Shown piece after piece: positions 25,856 to 34,536 of a stretch of DNA of 39,462 nt; the stretch's first letter is position 1, and the number at the start of each line of letters is the position of its first letter. Position numbers and translations under genes: made by a program. This DNA is from Lachnospiraceae bacterium (GTDB lineage: Bacteria > Bacillota > Clostridia > Lachnospirales > Lachnospiraceae): the NCBI GenBank assembly GCA_024684355.1, contig JAIKXA010000095.1, positions 1 through 39,462 on the forward strand, read 5' to 3'. The notes under the pieces were generated by a model. The model searched no databases and had not been told where the DNA came from. It saw only the letters and a program-made list of their open reading frames with translations.

Positions 25856-27283
25856 ATGAAGCTATCATTTAACATATTAAGCGGTCTTCTGGATCTTCCG
25901 AAGCCTGTCATAGTAACGATTTCCTTAAGCGTTTTTGCGGTGCTTATGCTTGCCGTATTTGTCTACTATATGTGGAGGAACCAGGAACGTTCGGCAGAGA
26001 TCGCACGCGAGGTTCAGAGCATTACAAATGAGATAGGTGCCGGAGTTGTAGAGTTTATCGCGCATGGGGACGGCTATATCACATATGCGAGCAAGGGCTT
26101 TTATAAATTTATAGGATATGAATATGAGGAGCTTAAGGAACTGTTTGACAACGGCATTTACAGGATGCTGGAGGAAAAAGATGCCGTTAATCTTAAAAGC
26201 AAAGAGATAGCAATAGGTACACATATAAAAGAAGAAGTGGCGATGAAGACCAGACAGGGTACAAAGTGGGTCATCATCTCCGGTAATGCGGTACAGAAAA
26301 AGAAAATAATCACCATCAGTGCAGTTATAGTTGATATAACGAATGAAAAACTTCTGAATGAAAAGGTGGCTCTGCAGAGAGAAAGATACAGACTGGTTAC
26401 GGAGCTCTCAAACGACGTTATTTTCGATTACGACATATCCGATGATATAATGAATATGTCGGAAAACTATAATACATTCTATATGGGGTCTACCTGCATA
26501 AAAGATTTCCTTGCCGGCGGGCATACCAACGACCCGTTTGTGGCTCCTGAGGATACGGAAAAATTCGCGGAGCTTTTCCGTATACTGGTATCAATGGGTG
26601 ACAGAGTTGATGAGCAGTTAAGGATCCAGAACATAAACGGCAATTATGTATGGTGCAGAATTATTGCGATGCCTGTTAAAGACAGCTATGGCATGGTAAA
26701 AGAGGTTATCGGTAAGATCATCAATATCGATCTTCACAAAAAAGAGCTGGCCCGTCTTGAGACCAAGGCTATGCGCGATCCTCTGACAGGTGCATTGAAT
26801 AAGGAATACACCAAGATATTTATTGAAAGATACATGGAAGAGAATCCCGATAAGAACGGTATGCTGTTTGTAGTGGATATCGATAAATTCAAGGAAGTAA
26901 ACGATACTTACGGACATATAGCGGGAGACAATGTTATTATCGAGGTTATCAAGGCTATCACCAAGTCGTTCCGTTCAAGCGATATCGTAGGACGTATAGG
27001 CGGTGACGAGTTCGTAGTATTCGCATGTAACGTTCAGAAGAAGGAAGATCAGATCAAGCAGGCCAAGAAGCTGCAGGATGTTCTGCGTCAGCCGGTAGAG
27101 TTTAACGGCAGGATCATACATAAGTCTGCAAGTATCGGTATTTCAATGTTCCCCGATCACGGCAGTACATACGAGGAGCTTGTGGAATGTGCGGACAAGG
27201 CTCTGTATGCGGTTAAGGGAAGCGGCAGGGATGCATTTATCATGTATGACGACTCAAATGAACGTGTAAAGAAGGATCTGTGA
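25856..27283 (+). CDS. membrane-anchored PAS-GGDEF diguanylate cyclase
   Basis: This enzyme should make the second messenger cyclic di-GMP from two GTP. The start is ATG 25856 with GGGGTG 6 bases upstream; the product has 475 residues. One membrane segment (VIVTISLSVFAVLMLAVFVYYM) is near the N-terminus. Two PAS-like regions follow, about residues 45-165 and 175-300. The GGDEF domain starts at RDPLTGALNKEY, and the active-site motif GRIGGDEFVVFA is intact. RSSD five residues before GGDEF matches the inhibitory RxxD site, so product inhibition is possible. No EAL domain is present. It is the first gene after a promoter and lies 4 bp before the cysteine desulfurase gene. The PAS ligand or signal is unknown. 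Confidence 0.93.
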   Translation: MKLSFNILSGLLDLPKPVIVTISLSVFAVLMLAVFVYYMWRNQERSAEIAREVQSITNEIGAGVVEFIAHGDGYITYASKGFYKFIGYEYEELKELFDNGIYRMLEEKDAVNLKSKEIAIGTHIKEEVAMKTRQGTKWVIISGNAVQKKKIITISAVIVDITNEKLLNEKVALQRERYRLVTELSNDVIFDYDISDDIMNMSENYNTFYMGSTCIKDFLAGGHTNDPFVAPEDTEKFAELFRILVSMGDRVDEQLRIQNINGNYVWCRIIAMPVKDSYGMVKEVIGKIINIDLHKKELARLETKAMRDPLTGALNKEYTKIFIERYMEENPDKNGMLFVVDIDKFKEVNDTYGHIAGDNVIIEVIKAITKSFRSSDIVGRIGGDEFVVFACNVQKKEDQIKQAKKLQDVLRQPVEFNGRIIHKSASIGISMFPDHGSTYEELVECADKALYAVKGSGRDAFIMYDDSNERVKKDL

Positions 27284-27287
27284 TCAT

Positions 27288-28412
27288 ATGTATTTTGATA
27301 ATGCGGCTACGACACGTATGGATGACAGGGTACTTGAAGCCATGCTCCCATATCTGAAAGATGCATACGGCAATGCTTCCGGCAGGTATTCGCTGGGGTA
27401 TGAAGCCAGACGTGCGGTTAATGAGGCAAGAGTTCAAGCAGCTTCCCTGATAGGGGCAGAGCCGGATGAAATATACTTTACATCCGGAGCTACCGAGAGT
27501 AATAATATAGCCCTTAAAAATGCTGAGGGTGCGCTCATCACTTCGGAAGCGGAGCATCCTTCGGTGGTAAATACGGCATTGTATTGCAAAAGCACAGGCA
27601 GGAATGCGGCTTTTGTTAAGCCTGACGTCAAAGGAAAGGTTGAACCCAAAAGTCTGGAAGAAGCTTTTAACAATACTGCAGCGGGCAGGACAAAGGACGG
27701 GCTGGTTTCAGTTATGTTTGTGAATAATGAACTGGGCACCGTAAATCCCGTAGCGGAACTGGCAGATATCGCACATTCACACGGATGGATGTTCCATACC
27801 GATGCGGTACAGGCAGCAGGGCATATCCCGACAGATGTTAAGAGTATAAAAGCCGATCTGTTAAGTATCGGCGGCCATAAGCTGTATGGCCCCAAAGGTA
27901 CCGGACTTCTCTATATAAAAAGAGGAGTAAGGATACCGGGACTTTTTAACGGCGGCTCTCAGGAACGGGGAATAATACCCGGTACCGAAAACGTCGCAGG
28001 TATAGTAGGACTGGGAAAAGCCTGTGAAATAGCAAAGCTTGAAACATCGGAAAACTTAAGAAAAGAAAAAGAGATAAGCAGCTTTATTAAAGAGGGCTTA
28101 CTTAAGACAATACCCGGTACCGTTCAAAACGGAGACGGAGAATGGATACTTAATTTTTCATTCCGAAAGGTCAACGGAACATCACTTACGCTGCGGCTTG
28201 ACATGGAAGGTATATGCGTTTCCACCGGGTCGGCATGCAGCCTGGGTACCGAGGAGATATCACATGTTTTAAGGAGCATAGGGCTTGAAAAAGCTCTTGC
28301 TGAAGGTTCGCTTCGCATCAGTATCGGGAAATACAATACAATGGATGAGGCAAAGATCCTGGTTAAAAAGATACAGAGTCTTACAGAGGAATTAAGAGTT
28401 TTTGCGGTTTAA
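27288..28412 (+). CDS. cysteine desulfurase (NifS/IscS-like, PLP enzyme)
   Basis: The 374-residue protein is a class V aminotransferase-fold enzyme that takes sulfur from cysteine to form a persulfide. MYFDNAATTRMDDRVLEAM and FTSGATESNNIALKNA are the family's cofactor-binding blocks. The lysine that binds pyridoxal phosphate lies in SIGGHKLYGPKGTGLLY. The catalytic cysteine loop is STGSACSLGTEEIS. It should supply sulfur for Fe-S clusters or for tRNA thiolation. Neither an IscU/NifU scaffold nor thiI is adjacent, so the acceptor cannot be named. It follows the cyclase gene by 4 bp and precedes a PHP phosphatase gene by 35 bp. Confidence 0.94.
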   Translation: MYFDNAATTRMDDRVLEAMLPYLKDAYGNASGRYSLGYEARRAVNEARVQAASLIGAEPDEIYFTSGATESNNIALKNAEGALITSEAEHPSVVNTALYCKSTGRNAAFVKPDVKGKVEPKSLEEAFNNTAAGRTKDGLVSVMFVNNELGTVNPVAELADIAHSHGWMFHTDAVQAAGHIPTDVKSIKADLLSIGGHKLYGPKGTGLLYIKRGVRIPGLFNGGSQERGIIPGTENVAGIVGLGKACEIAKLETSENLRKEKEISSFIKEGLLKTIPGTVQNGDGEWILNFSFRKVNGTSLTLRLDMEGICVSTGSACSLGTEEISHVLRSIGLEKALAEGSLRISIGKYNTMDEAKILVKKIQSLTEELRVFAV

Positions 28413-28447
28413 TATTATTTTTATGTTTATTATGGGGGAAAAGTGAT

Positions 28448-29374
28448 ATGATTAAACATGATTTTCATCTGCATTCGTTTTTTTCGACGGATTCGGAAGA
28501 AAAGCAGGAGAATATCATAGAAGAGGCTCTTGAAAGGGGCTTTGGCGGCATATGCTTTACCGACCATATGGACCTATATTTCCCTCCTGAATGTTCAAAA
28601 AAGTCCGGCGGAGACTTTACCTTCGATACGGATGAATATTATGACTGCATAATGAAGCTTAAATACAAGTACCGCAATATAATAAAGATATATTTCGGTA
28701 TGGAGATAGGTTTAAGAGACGAAGAGGATATTAAGGATAAGTGTGTAAATGAGTATAAGGAGATGATAGATAAATATCCCTTTGATTTTATCATCGGCTC
28801 TACGCACTGTCTGGAAAACATAGACCCCTACTGGGAGGAATACTGGGATGAAAGAACAGCGGAAGAAGGGCTTCGCAGATATTATGATGCCATTGATAAA
28901 AACGTTTCTGACTATGATTGTTTTGACTCCCTGGGTCATCTTGATTATCTTGTCAGGTATGTCTCACAAAGTGCGGCATTAAGAAGCTTTAAAGCAGGGC
29001 AGCCTTGCAGAAAAGCTGTGGACAGTATTGCACCTGACTTTTCCGAAAAGCGTTTTTACGGTAAATATATGTATGATCCGAAGGACTACATGGATTATAC
29101 CGACAGCATCATGAAAAAGCTGATCGATAAAGGGCGTGCCTTAGAGATCAATACGGCAGGCTTAAAGTACGGACTCGGGTTTGCACATCCGAAATTAGAG
29201 CTCCTTAAAAGGTACAGGGAGCTCGGAGGAGAGCTTATCACCATAGGTTCGGATGCCCACCGTGCGGAGCATCTTGCATATGACTTTGACAAAGTAAGAG
29301 AGCTTCTTATCAATCTGGGATACAGGTATTATTTTATATATAACAACAGAAAGCCTGAAGGAAATCTGCTTTAG
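28448..29374 (+). CDS. PHP-domain phosphatase, histidinol-phosphatase (HisJ) family
   Basis: The 308-residue protein shows the metal ligands of the PHP fold in order: DFHLHSFFS at the N-terminus, TDHMD near residue 40, GMEIG near 86, GSTHCLE near 118, SLGHLDYL near 160, and GSDAHRAEHLAYDF near the C-terminus. These fit the HisJ-type histidinol-phosphatase, which makes histidinol in histidine synthesis. No other his gene is nearby, so related PHP phosphoesterase roles remain possible. It is slightly longer than Bacillus HisJ. A weak GGGGGAAAAG site lies before the ATG. It probably shares a transcript with the flanking genes. Confidence 0.87.
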   Translation: MIKHDFHLHSFFSTDSEEKQENIIEEALERGFGGICFTDHMDLYFPPECSKKSGGDFTFDTDEYYDCIMKLKYKYRNIIKIYFGMEIGLRDEEDIKDKCVNEYKEMIDKYPFDFIIGSTHCLENIDPYWEEYWDERTAEEGLRRYYDAIDKNVSDYDCFDSLGHLDYLVRYVSQSAALRSFKAGQPCRKAVDSIAPDFSEKRFYGKYMYDPKDYMDYTDSIMKKLIDKGRALEINTAGLKYGLGFAHPKLELLKRYRELGGELITIGSDAHRAEHLAYDFDKVRELLINLGYRYYFIYNNRKPEGNLL

Positions 29375-29387
29375 GCGAGGTAACATC

Positions 29388-31241
29388 ATGGCATTTGACG
29401 GAATAGTAATATCGGATATAGTACGTGATATGAAGGAAAAACTTGTAGGGGGCAGGATACTTAAGATCCAGCAGCCCGAAAAGGATGAGCTCATCATCAC
29501 GATAAAGAATTACGACCAATACAGACTTTTTATTTCGGCTGATGCGAGTCTTCCGCTTATTTATTTAAGCTCATCGAAAAAGGAAGCTCCGATCACGGCA
29601 CCGAATTTCTGTATGCTTCTTCGCAAATATATAGGTACCGCCCGTATCACGGACGTGTACCAGCCTGATTTTGAGCGAGTGGTCGTGATCGATCTTGAGC
29701 ATCTCGATGATATGGGTTATGTGGCTAAGAAAAAGCTCATAGTCGAGATAATGGGAAAGCACAGCAATATCATTTTCTGCAGCGGGGATGAGGATGGATT
29801 AAAGATCATAGACAGTATAAAGCATGTCTCCTCCGCTATGAGTTCGGTAAGAGAAGTGCTTCCGGGCAGAGATTATTTTATCCCAAAACAGGCGGATAAG
29901 ATAAATCCTCTGACAACTACGGAGGAAGAGTTTGTAAAACATATTGGAGCTTCTCCCGATAAACTGGGGAAGGCCGTATATATGACGTATATGGGATTCA
30001 GCCCTCTTATGTCAAACGAGCTTTTGTATAGGGCCGGGTTTGACGGGGAAACCAATGCGAAAGAGCTTTCGGAAGATATGCTCATACATCTTTACAGGCG
30101 TTTTGATGAGATGGTGAGCGATATAAAGGACGGAAAATACTGTCCCTGCATCGCTTTTGAAAACGATAAGAGCATATCAAAGTCGGGAGAGAGCCCGGAA
30201 GGCTCGCCAGTAGAGTTTTCGGCGCTTTTACTTACCATGTTTGAAGCTTCCTCCGATATGCTCGTAAAAAAGTATGACAGTATCAGTCAGGTACTTGAAG
30301 AGTATTATGCGGCTAAAAACGTTATAACCAATATACGTCAGAAATCAGCCGATCTGCGTAAGGTGGTAGCCAATGCCGTGGAAAGGACTGTGAAAAAGCT
30401 TGAGCTTCAGAAAAAGCAACTTTCGGATACCGAAAAGAGAGATAAGTATAAGCTGTACGGTGAACTTCTTACCACATACGGATACGGGTTGGAGAACGGT
30501 CTAAAGGAGTGTACTCTAAATAACTACTATACGGGTGAGGATATAAAGGTCCCGCTTGATAAGGACATAAGCCCTCTTGACAATGCAAAAAAGTATTTTG
30601 AGAAATATTCAAAGCTTAAGCGTACGTATGAGGCCGTATCGGTGCAGGTTAAAACAAGCGAAGAAGAACTGGAGCATCTGGAATCGGTAAATATGGCTTT
30701 GGAGCTTGCCACCCTTTCCGATGATCTGGAAGCCATAAAAGCAGAGCTTATAGAATGCGGATATATAAAAGGGCATTACGGTAAAGGCGGTAACGGCAGG
30801 GCACAGGGCGGAAAGAACGGTGCAAAATCCGGAAAAGCTCCGAATAAAAATGCCGGAAGCCGTGAGAAATCCAAGCCTTTGCATTATGTGACCGAGGACG
30901 GTTTCCATATGTATGTGGGTAAGAACAATTACCAGAATGATGAGCTTACCTTTAAGCTTGCAAACGGCGGGGACTGGTGGTTTCATGCCAAGAAAAATGC
31001 AGGCTCGCACGTCATAGTTAAGACTGAAGGGAAAGAGCTTCCCGATAAGGTATATGAGCAGGCTGCAGCACTTGCAGCTTATTACTCAAAAGCTTCGGAA
31101 AACACGAAGACTGATGTGGACTATCTTCAGAGAAAAGACGTAAAAAAGCCCAATGGGGCAAAACCGGGATTTGTAGTGTACTACACCAATTTTTCGATGA
31201 CGGTGGTACCTAAAATAGATGGTCTGACCCTTGTTGACTGA
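29388..31241 (+). CDS. rqcH: RqcH (Rqc2/NFACT) ribosome quality-control factor
   Basis: RqcH binds split 50S subunits that carry a blocked nascent chain and recruits tRNA-Ala to add an alanine tail that marks the chain for degradation. The 617-residue protein has NFACT-N (MAFDGIVISDIVRDMKEKL, GGRILKIQQPEKDELIITI, FCMLLRKYIG), a coiled-coil middle (about residues 290-450) and the C-terminal NFACT-R domain (HYVTEDGFHMYVGKNNYQND, DWWFHAKKNAGSHVIV, PGFVVYYTNFSMTV). A Gly/Lys/Asn-rich linker of about 40 residues before NFACT-R (YGKGGNGRAQGGKNGAKSGK) is longer than usual as I recall the family. Older annotations call this family fibronectin-binding protein. It starts 13 bp after the PHP gene. Confidence 0.94.
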   Translation: MAFDGIVISDIVRDMKEKLVGGRILKIQQPEKDELIITIKNYDQYRLFISADASLPLIYLSSSKKEAPITAPNFCMLLRKYIGTARITDVYQPDFERVVVIDLEHLDDMGYVAKKKLIVEIMGKHSNIIFCSGDEDGLKIIDSIKHVSSAMSSVREVLPGRDYFIPKQADKINPLTTTEEEFVKHIGASPDKLGKAVYMTYMGFSPLMSNELLYRAGFDGETNAKELSEDMLIHLYRRFDEMVSDIKDGKYCPCIAFENDKSISKSGESPEGSPVEFSALLLTMFEASSDMLVKKYDSISQVLEEYYAAKNVITNIRQKSADLRKVVANAVERTVKKLELQKKQLSDTEKRDKYKLYGELLTTYGYGLENGLKECTLNNYYTGEDIKVPLDKDISPLDNAKKYFEKYSKLKRTYEAVSVQVKTSEEELEHLESVNMALELATLSDDLEAIKAELIECGYIKGHYGKGGNGRAQGGKNGAKSGKAPNKNAGSREKSKPLHYVTEDGFHMYVGKNNYQNDELTFKLANGGDWWFHAKKNAGSHVIVKTEGKELPDKVYEQAAALAAYYSKASENTKTDVDYLQRKDVKKPNGAKPGFVVYYTNFSMTVVPKIDGLTLVD

Positions 31242-31300
31242 TGATCATACGCTATTATCGATGATCGTGAGAGACGGGCCGGAGACAGGAGTTATGTACA

Positions 31301-32350
31301 ATGATTGACAAACTTGAAAAAAAGTTCGGAAAGTATGCCATAAAGATGCTTATGAAATATGTAATATTTCTTTATGCGACAGGCTTTATAATAAATCTGA
31401 TAAATCCGGATCTTTACTATGACTGGCTTATGCTGGACATAGATAAACTTTTATCCGGGCAGGTATGGAGACTGGTAACTTTCATTATCCAGCCTGTAGA
31501 TACGGACAATATCTTCAGGGTGTTCCTCAGCATGTATGTGTATTTTATGTTCGGTATCGCACTTGAAGGAATGTGGGGTTCGTTCAGGTTTAATCTCTAC
31601 TATTTTTCGGGTATATTCTTTAATATACTTGCGGTAATCGCAATATATATCTTTACATACAATGTCATAGGATACGGATACAGCTATCCTATAGACTTAA
31701 GCTACCTCAACCTGACACTGTTTCTTGCTTTTGCAGCTACATTCCCGGAGACCAGGTTCGGCATCATGGGCGGAAACGGCGGGATAAGCATGTTTACCAT
31801 TATCTACATGCTTGCAGTGGCTGTTGACGTAGCGCAAGGGTTCAATATTGATTTTAAGACGGGCGTACTTACGCTGGCAACCAGTCTGGTATGGCTTGTT
31901 ATCTTCTGTCTCGGACCAAAGGCCAAGTTTATGCTTATAGCATATGTGGTACTTATTGCGGTTGATATCATACAGGCATTTGGCAGCGGATGGATCGTCG
32001 GAACCATTATTTTGATAGCTATCGGTTTTTCGCTTTTAAACTTCATTATTTTCTTTATCTCGTTAAAGAAAAAGCATTTCGCACCTATGAACCCTTTGCG
32101 AAAACAGTTTAAAGACAGTATAAGAAATGCCGAAAGACGCAGTGAGCCAGGTGCGGATGGCGGTGCTGTAAGACATGGCAAGATAGTCAGCATCTACAGA
32201 CCGTCGGCGAATGCTCCTAGACACAGATGTGCTGTCTGCGGACGCACGGAGCTTGACGATGACAGCCTGGAGTTCCGTTTCTGCAGTAAATGTAACGGTA
32301 GTTTTGAGTATTGCAACGATCATTTATATACACACGAACATAAAACCTGA
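31301..32350 (+). CDS. rhomboid/Derlin-like membrane protein with C-terminal zinc-binding module
   Basis: The 349-residue protein has about six membrane segments in residues 20-255. GQVWRLVTFIIQP matches the WR motif near the start of rhomboid folds, and FAATFPETRFGIMG resembles the corresponding Derlin loop. The rhomboid catalytic serine motif GxSG and a paired histidine are not visible, so it is probably a non-proteolytic, Derlin-like member. The cytosolic tail ends in a cysteine/histidine module, HRCAVCGRT, FRFCSKCNGSFEYC and HLYTHEH, which should bind one or more zinc ions. Derlins move misfolded membrane proteins in eukaryotes; a similar bacterial role here is only a guess. It follows rqcH by 59 bp and precedes two permease genes. 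Confidence 0.72.
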   Translation: MIDKLEKKFGKYAIKMLMKYVIFLYATGFIINLINPDLYYDWLMLDIDKLLSGQVWRLVTFIIQPVDTDNIFRVFLSMYVYFMFGIALEGMWGSFRFNLYYFSGIFFNILAVIAIYIFTYNVIGYGYSYPIDLSYLNLTLFLAFAATFPETRFGIMGGNGGISMFTIIYMLAVAVDVAQGFNIDFKTGVLTLATSLVWLVIFCLGPKAKFMLIAYVVLIAVDIIQAFGSGWIVGTIILIAIGFSLLNFIIFFISLKKKHFAPMNPLRKQFKDSIRNAERRSEPGADGGAVRHGKIVSIYRPSANAPRHRCAVCGRTELDDDSLEFRFCSKCNGSFEYCNDHLYTHEHKT

Positions 32351-32365
32351 CGGACGGGGAGCAAT

Positions 32366-33436
32366 ATGCTTATAAAAGATCTTAAGCTGATCTTCAGCGA
32401 TAAAAAGATGCTCATCCTGCTTGGACTTCTGGTACTTTTGAGTGCGGCGGCCATATTCTTCTGTGTAAATGAAACGGGAGGTACTGCAGCCACACTGGGC
32501 ATAGTGGATGAGGACAAAACAGAACATTCGGCGCTGCTTACCACCTACTTTGACGAAAACAAAGTTTTTACTTCCTATTTCAAGGTTGTCCGGGGTACCC
32601 GGGAGGAAATGGAAGAATGGTTCGACAACGGAGAGGTGGACATATATGTTATTTTGCATGAGGGCTTTACCAATAAGCTTGTCGGACTTGAAAATACTCC
32701 GGTATATACCGTGGTAAACAGTACCGACAAAACAAAGATGGTACTGCTCGCAAACCTCATGCATGCATATTCGGATTATATCACTTCGGTTGAGATAAAC
32801 TGCCAGGGTCTTATCGATATCATGAGAGCGGAAGGCTACGACAAAGCTACGATACGAGACAGAAATGTAACGATCTCATACGACCTTCTTTTTACGGCTC
32901 TTGGCAAAGATGATCTGTTCAAACGCGAATATATAGAACGTTTTGAAGGTATTTCACTGGTAAATTATTATGTTTATTCGGGTATCATACTGCTGATCCT
33001 TTATGCGGGGCTCTTTGCAGGACTTAAGGTTTTAAAGGAAAAGCTCGGACAGGTGGGTACCAGATTAAGATCCGCAGGTATAAGCGGGGTAAGGTATTTC
33101 GGAAGCAGCCTTATGGCATTTGTGATCGTCTACGGCTTTATCATGATGGTTTCGATGCTGCTCGTGATGTCGGTCGGAGACTTAAAGATACCGCCCAAAG
33201 CCATAGTATTTATACTGGGTGCCATAGTTATCTCGTGTATCATATTTATGGCTGTCTCGGCATTTATCAAGTCGGTATCGGGCTATATGATACTCGGCAA
33301 CATGCTTATACTTTTTACTACCATAGCCGGAGGCGGTATCATCCCTATCATGTATCTGCCCGAGGGCTGCGCGATGGTGGCAAGATTTACACCTACTTAC
33401 TGGTTTATAAAGCTTATACTTAATTCCGGGATCTGA
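32366..33436 (+). CDS. ABC-2-type permease subunit (first of a pair)
   Basis: The 356-residue protein has one N-terminal membrane segment (LILLGLLVLLSAAAIFF), an extracytoplasmic domain of about 175 residues, and about five membrane segments at the C-terminus (YYVYSGIILLILYAGLF, LMAFVIVYGFIMMVSMLLVM, AIVFILGAIVISCIIFMAV, MILGNMLILFTTIAGGG). This 1+5 layout, ending in FTPTYWFIKLILNSG, is typical of ABC-2 exporter permeases. No ATPase gene is adjacent; the nearest ones belong to the FtsX exporter 8 kb upstream. The second permease follows after 17 bp. The substrate is unknown. Confidence 0.78.
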   Translation: MLIKDLKLIFSDKKMLILLGLLVLLSAAAIFFCVNETGGTAATLGIVDEDKTEHSALLTTYFDENKVFTSYFKVVRGTREEMEEWFDNGEVDIYVILHEGFTNKLVGLENTPVYTVVNSTDKTKMVLLANLMHAYSDYITSVEINCQGLIDIMRAEGYDKATIRDRNVTISYDLLFTALGKDDLFKREYIERFEGISLVNYYVYSGIILLILYAGLFAGLKVLKEKLGQVGTRLRSAGISGVRYFGSSLMAFVIVYGFIMMVSMLLVMSVGDLKIPPKAIVFILGAIVISCIIFMAVSAFIKSVSGYMILGNMLILFTTIAGGGIIPIMYLPEGCAMVARFTPTYWFIKLILNSGI

Positions 33437-33453
33437 TCGTAAAAGGATAAAAA

Positions 33454-34497
33454 ATGAGTCGTTTTATACTTAGATTAAAAATATGTTTAAAGGATAGGAC
33501 TGCGGGCATATGCTATGTTATATCCGCAGTGGTCATGTTATGCCTGCTTCTGGGGTTGAGTTCAGCATCGGAAGAAAGAAGTGCCGTCCCTATAGGACTG
33601 TATGTGGCAGATGACAGTGAAGAGGCTACGCTGCTGGTGGAACAGATGCGGAAAACTCCTTCGCTGTATATATATGAAAAAAGTCTCGACGAGTTAAAAG
33701 AGCTTTTGCTTGACGGGTATATAGACAGTATCTATGTGGTTGAAGAAGGTTACGGAGCAAGAGTCAGAAGTACTGACATAAAAGGGCTGATCACGGTTAT
33801 TTCCGGTAAGGATGACCAGACATCCGTAATGATAAGTGATATCATTGCGGGGGACATGATGTATGAGATATGCTTAAATAAAAGCTACAGGCTTTACGCG
33901 GATACGCTTGAGACCAATGCCCTTGACAAGGACCAGTACAGTGCTTATATAAGAGAGCTGTATGACAGCAATGAATTTTCTTTTAACTTTGCTACGGTAT
34001 ATAAGGATCCGAAGGTTAAAAAAATCGAGGAACGCCAGGTAACAAACGGCATGATATATGAACAGATGATCGCCGGAATGCTTGCCATGCTCTTATGTCT
34101 TATGGCCTTTGTATCGTGCAACTGTTTCTGTGTGGAGTATGAAAAGGGAGTGGCTTACAGATTAAAGGAGCTGCCCGGCAGCAGAATTCCGAAGGAAATT
34201 ATGGACTTTTTCGGAATTTTCATGTATACTTTACCTTTGAGCATAGTAGCGGGAATCCTTTTTTCGGAAGTATATGCGGTTATGGCAAGTGTGGCATATC
34301 TTCTTATTATGTGTGCCTTATGTACATTTATTTCCAAGACGGCAAAGAAAACAGAGAGCTACCAGCTGGTAGGTGCGGTGCTTGTCATAGGTTTGGGAAT
34401 ACTTGGATTTGTGAGTGTATTTGCGGGGATCATCGGAGGACCTGATTTCTTAAGGTACACAACGAATGCCATATATATAAACCTGCTTGTGAAATGA
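33454..34497 (+). CDS. ABC-2-type permease subunit (second of a pair)
   Basis: The 347-residue protein repeats the plan of its neighbour: one N-terminal membrane segment (GICYVISAVVMLCLLLGL), an extracytoplasmic domain of about 180 residues with IGLYVADDSEEATLLVEQMR, then about five membrane segments (QMIAGMLAMLLCLMAFVS, FFGIFMYTLPLSIVAGILF, VMASVAYLLIMCALCTFI, AVLVIGLGILGFVSVFAGII). Sequence similarity to the first permease is low. The two probably form a heterodimer that needs an ATPase encoded elsewhere. AAAAGGAT precedes the ATG. Assignment to the ABC-2 family rests on topology rather than a signature motif. Confidence 0.72.
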   Translation: MSRFILRLKICLKDRTAGICYVISAVVMLCLLLGLSSASEERSAVPIGLYVADDSEEATLLVEQMRKTPSLYIYEKSLDELKELLLDGYIDSIYVVEEGYGARVRSTDIKGLITVISGKDDQTSVMISDIIAGDMMYEICLNKSYRLYADTLETNALDKDQYSAYIRELYDSNEFSFNFATVYKDPKVKKIEERQVTNGMIYEQMIAGMLAMLLCLMAFVSCNCFCVEYEKGVAYRLKELPGSRIPKEIMDFFGIFMYTLPLSIVAGILFSEVYAVMASVAYLLIMCALCTFISKTAKKTESYQLVGAVLVIGLGILGFVSVFAGIIGGPDFLRYTTNAIYINLLVK

Positions 34498-34536
34498 TGC
34501 TTAATCAGGCCGGCAGGATACGGAGGACTAAGAAAC

